Under the pieces are notes generated by a model. The model saw only the letters and a list, made by a program, of their open reading frames with translations. It was not told the origin of the DNA and searched no databases. From Rhodothermia bacterium (GTDB lineage: Bacteria; Bacteroidota; Rhodothermia; Rhodothermales; JABDKH01), in the NCBI GenBank assembly GCA_018679295.1, contig JAHHLP010000321.1, positions 1-8,127 of the forward strand: 8,127 nt of DNA, written 5' to 3'. Shown here one piece after another: positions 7,101-8,127 of this stretch (the stretch's first letter is position 1; each line of letters begins with the position of its first letter). Position numbers and translations under genes: made by a program.

Positions 7101-8127
7101 GATACATCCGGCGCAGCCGCCGGGCAAAATGCACGACGGCGAGGCCGAAGACGAATGCAAATCCCGCACTGATCAGCAGATCTCCCGACGACCGGAGAAG
7201 ACCGAACGCTGCGCTCGACGCCAGGTGAACAGGATCGAAGAGAGGAGAGAGCGGGGCGCGACCCGGCTGGAATCGAGCCGGGACATCGACAGCTATCAGC
7301 AAATAGCGGACCGACCACCAAACGAGCGCGAAGAGAAGAAACCGCGCAAGAAGGACACCTACTGATCGAGCCGTCCTCGAATAGTAGATCCACGTTCCGG
7401 CCGCCAGCCACGCGAGAATCAGGGTAAACCAGAAAGAGAGTATGTGATCATAGTCACTTCTGATCCTCCCGATCACCTCGGCATCAGCGGGTCGCTCGAT
7501 GAAGACCCGCCCGAGGGTCGTGCCATCCAGACCGGTCAGCAGTCGAACCTCGCCCTCCGGTGGCAGCTCATCGTCGAACGGTGCGTCGAACACGACCTCT
7601 ACCGGCAACCCCGCCTTTCGCGACCAGATTCGCGCGCGACTGTACGACTTCAGGTATTCGTTCTCGACGGGCATCTGCAGTTCCAGCAGTTCAATAGCCC
7701 GGATTGCGCCAACGATCCTTTGGCCCGCCCGCACGGGCCACCACACGGCGACACCCTGTCTTTCCGACCCGTCACTAACCACGCCGGTCAACAGCCCTTC
7801 CAGAAATCCTGAGCGGCTCGGCCCCTCGTCGAGGGGCATGCTGAATCCATTCCAGGCCACGAGCTGCGGAGTCGGACTGTAGACCTCGACCGACACCCGA
7901 TCCGGAAGCTGTTGGCGGGCCATGAGGTGCACGAGATCGTCTGCTGACTGCTCGCCCGACTCCCATTCTGCGAGCTCCGAGACGATCACCGGATCCGCCG
8001 CAAGCCTTCGGGCAAACGCGACCAGGTCGACCTGAATCGCATCAACGTCCTTCTGCACCTCACTAAAGGCATTGCCGATCGCCTCCAGTTTCCGGGTCTC
8101 CACGTCCTGCGTAGCGGAGCGCAGGGC
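4123..8127 (-). CDS. Giant NtrY-like membrane sensor histidine kinase (N-terminus outside window)
   Basis: The frame is open to the right edge. I number residues from the GTG at 8103, which is probably internal, giving 1,326 residues plus eight more upstream. The C-terminal kinase is complete and NtrY-like: HAMP (about 1027-1080) and a short coiled coil, an H-box with H1100 (VAHEIKNPLTPMK), an N-box with N1215 and N1219, G1 box DNGAGI (1255-1260), F-box (FVPNFSTKT, 1269-1277) and G2 box GTGLGLAI (1279-1286). Hydrophobic helices lie near 220-240, 250-272, 306-326, 352-372, 394-421, 437-457, 461-482, 495-514, 796-819, 838-862 and 1003-1029. Arg-rich loops (327-351, 422-436, 483-494, 820-837) place those loops inside. 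Three regions then face outward: 1-219, 516-795 and 863-1002, the last Cache-like. The outward N-terminus requires another helix upstream. It should autophosphorylate H1100 and pass phosphate to a response regulator not seen here. The signal is unknown, and NtrY-likeness does not prove nitrogen sensing. The tenA unit follows after 94 nt. Confidence 0.93.
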   Translation of the reverse strand, partial: ALRSATQDVETRKLEAIGNAFSEVQKDVDAIQVDLVAFARRLAADPVIVSELAEWESGEQSADDLVHLMARQQLPDRVSVEVYSPTPQLVAWNGFSMPLDEGPSRSGFLEGLLTGVVSDGSERQGVAVWWPVRAGQRIVGAIRAIELLELQMPVENEYLKSYSRARIWSRKAGLPVEVVFDAPFDDELPPEGEVRLLTGLDGTTLGRVFIERPADAEVIGRIRSDYDHILSFWFTLILAWLAAGTWIYYSRTARSVGVLLARFLLFALVWWSVRYLLIAVDVPARFQPGRAPLSPLFDPVHLASSAAFGLLRSSGDLLISAGFAFVFGLAVVHFARRLRRMYLVQSEGVSLPRLALSGRVWLFAAILGAVSVGLSALLAELSRVTILDSTLDYFARSGLLPGRLVLVVFSGLLIFTIAFVVLGTALVGLGARVLRNERRSVDRSSLAAGGIASIVVTTVAFWAFGLDTFVPLPVVMMFGAAIMTGAVVELVRFRDRAGLLTLRNVLPSIFVLTVILYPLFYRGMEVQRSIRMVDAAESFNDREDPRVIYGMEQVLRDAARNDVLAGRLESRAPDEGARGNEVVDSLAVAILGNSFLASLGSYDVSITVYRAPDHPVGRYYEIEPSLSPSTLEDFERSDIRLLKGMQSESRDPGPMVEELTGSQLTGESPYRGLIGIESPSADSVAGWVVVRAEPRTLIQEAATPFPRVLVPAGFYGNLHSSLTVAVFRNEALVRSTGDEFGRYRLPEEVALRLPSRREIWIRDDVRGRSYQAYYRLQEDSDPVYDAPAQSVIAVRTPSISVFDHLYNLLRLTLGGLIVGLPIYIGGLLVRRRRGLLPAERVRFRDKILNAFFGVGVVTVAAMGVVGLNVVTAENEREVESWLRQHLDRIERTVALDSRGGEMAYQVLDRIRIDSLAARVGLDINLYKDNQVVASSRPQLVEDRLIDPRLPISAHEALFIDGLTFAKSEERLGRFSYMAGFRAIPDEVGRPHYVISIPTLPEQERIEEERARTVAYLFGALLLLVLVVMITASLLANALTRPIARLREGIEAVSRGRFSRIRPLDTRDEIGELVDSFNTMQDQLSESRRRLAQQERQLAWREMARQVAHEIKNPLTPMKLSVQHLRRSFDSRRESIGRDFADLFDRITSTLTEQIDALARIANEFSSFARMPQRIEEILDLNAVVAEAVTLMEAEAKFDIDTDLQDVTLPVRADREEVRRIYINLIKNAIQSIPETREGRISIRTRLETAGDGVARWAYSSISDNGAGIPEELQGKIFVPNFSTKTSGTGLGLAIVRKSVEDLHGEIGFETGEDSGTKFWVRLPLEVEVEEESPA

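Noticed and set aside
8101..8103. GTG at 8103 as the true start of the kinase
   Set aside because: The frame stays open to the window edge, there is no well-spaced ribosome-binding site, and the following 219 residues are predicted outside the membrane with no preceding signal or membrane helix. The real start lies beyond the window.

Overview
This window looks like an ordinary stretch of bacterial chromosome. It is densely coded and fairly GC-rich, with no mobile elements, RNA genes or CRISPR. It holds five protein genes: one at the left on the plus strand, cut by the window edge, and four on the minus strand, the last cut by the right edge. A very large NtrY-like kinase with a multi-membrane-helix core, beside a two-RCK TrkA and a TrkH, is the kind of content I associate with Bacteroidota/Rhodothermia-like bacteria. 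That placement is an impression from the protein sequences, not a result, and another GC-rich Gram-negative phylum is possible.

Layout, left to right: (1) 1-375 (+), the C-terminal part of an HhH-GPD-type protein; (2) 376-416, a short gap between convergent genes; (3) 417-1922 (-), trkH, the potassium-translocating subunit; (4) 1945-3294 (-), trkA, its nucleotide-binding regulator; (5) 3312-4028 (-), a TenA-family thiaminase II with a complete active site; (6) 4029-4122, a 94-nt gap with a plausible promoter and a hairpin that could cover the tenA ribosome-binding site; (7) 4123-8127 (-), a giant membrane histidine kinase of at least 1,334 residues, open at the right edge.

On the minus strand the order of transcription is kinase, tenA, trkA, trkH. 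The gaps inside tenA-trkA-trkH are 17 and 22 nt, and the trkA ribosome-binding site abuts the tenA stop codon, so these three probably form one transcription unit. It may start from the promoter in the 94-nt gap, or read through from the kinase. TrkA and TrkH together make a Trk potassium uptake system. TenA belongs to thiamine (pyrimidine) salvage and has no known role in potassium transport, so its place here is the odd point in the gene order.

The most unusual object is the kinase. Its predicted topology has eleven visible membrane helices and needs one more upstream of the window. It has three separate extracytoplasmic regions and an eight-helix membrane core, followed by HAMP and a complete NtrY-type kinase domain. 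No response regulator is visible in the window, so its signal and partner are unknown.
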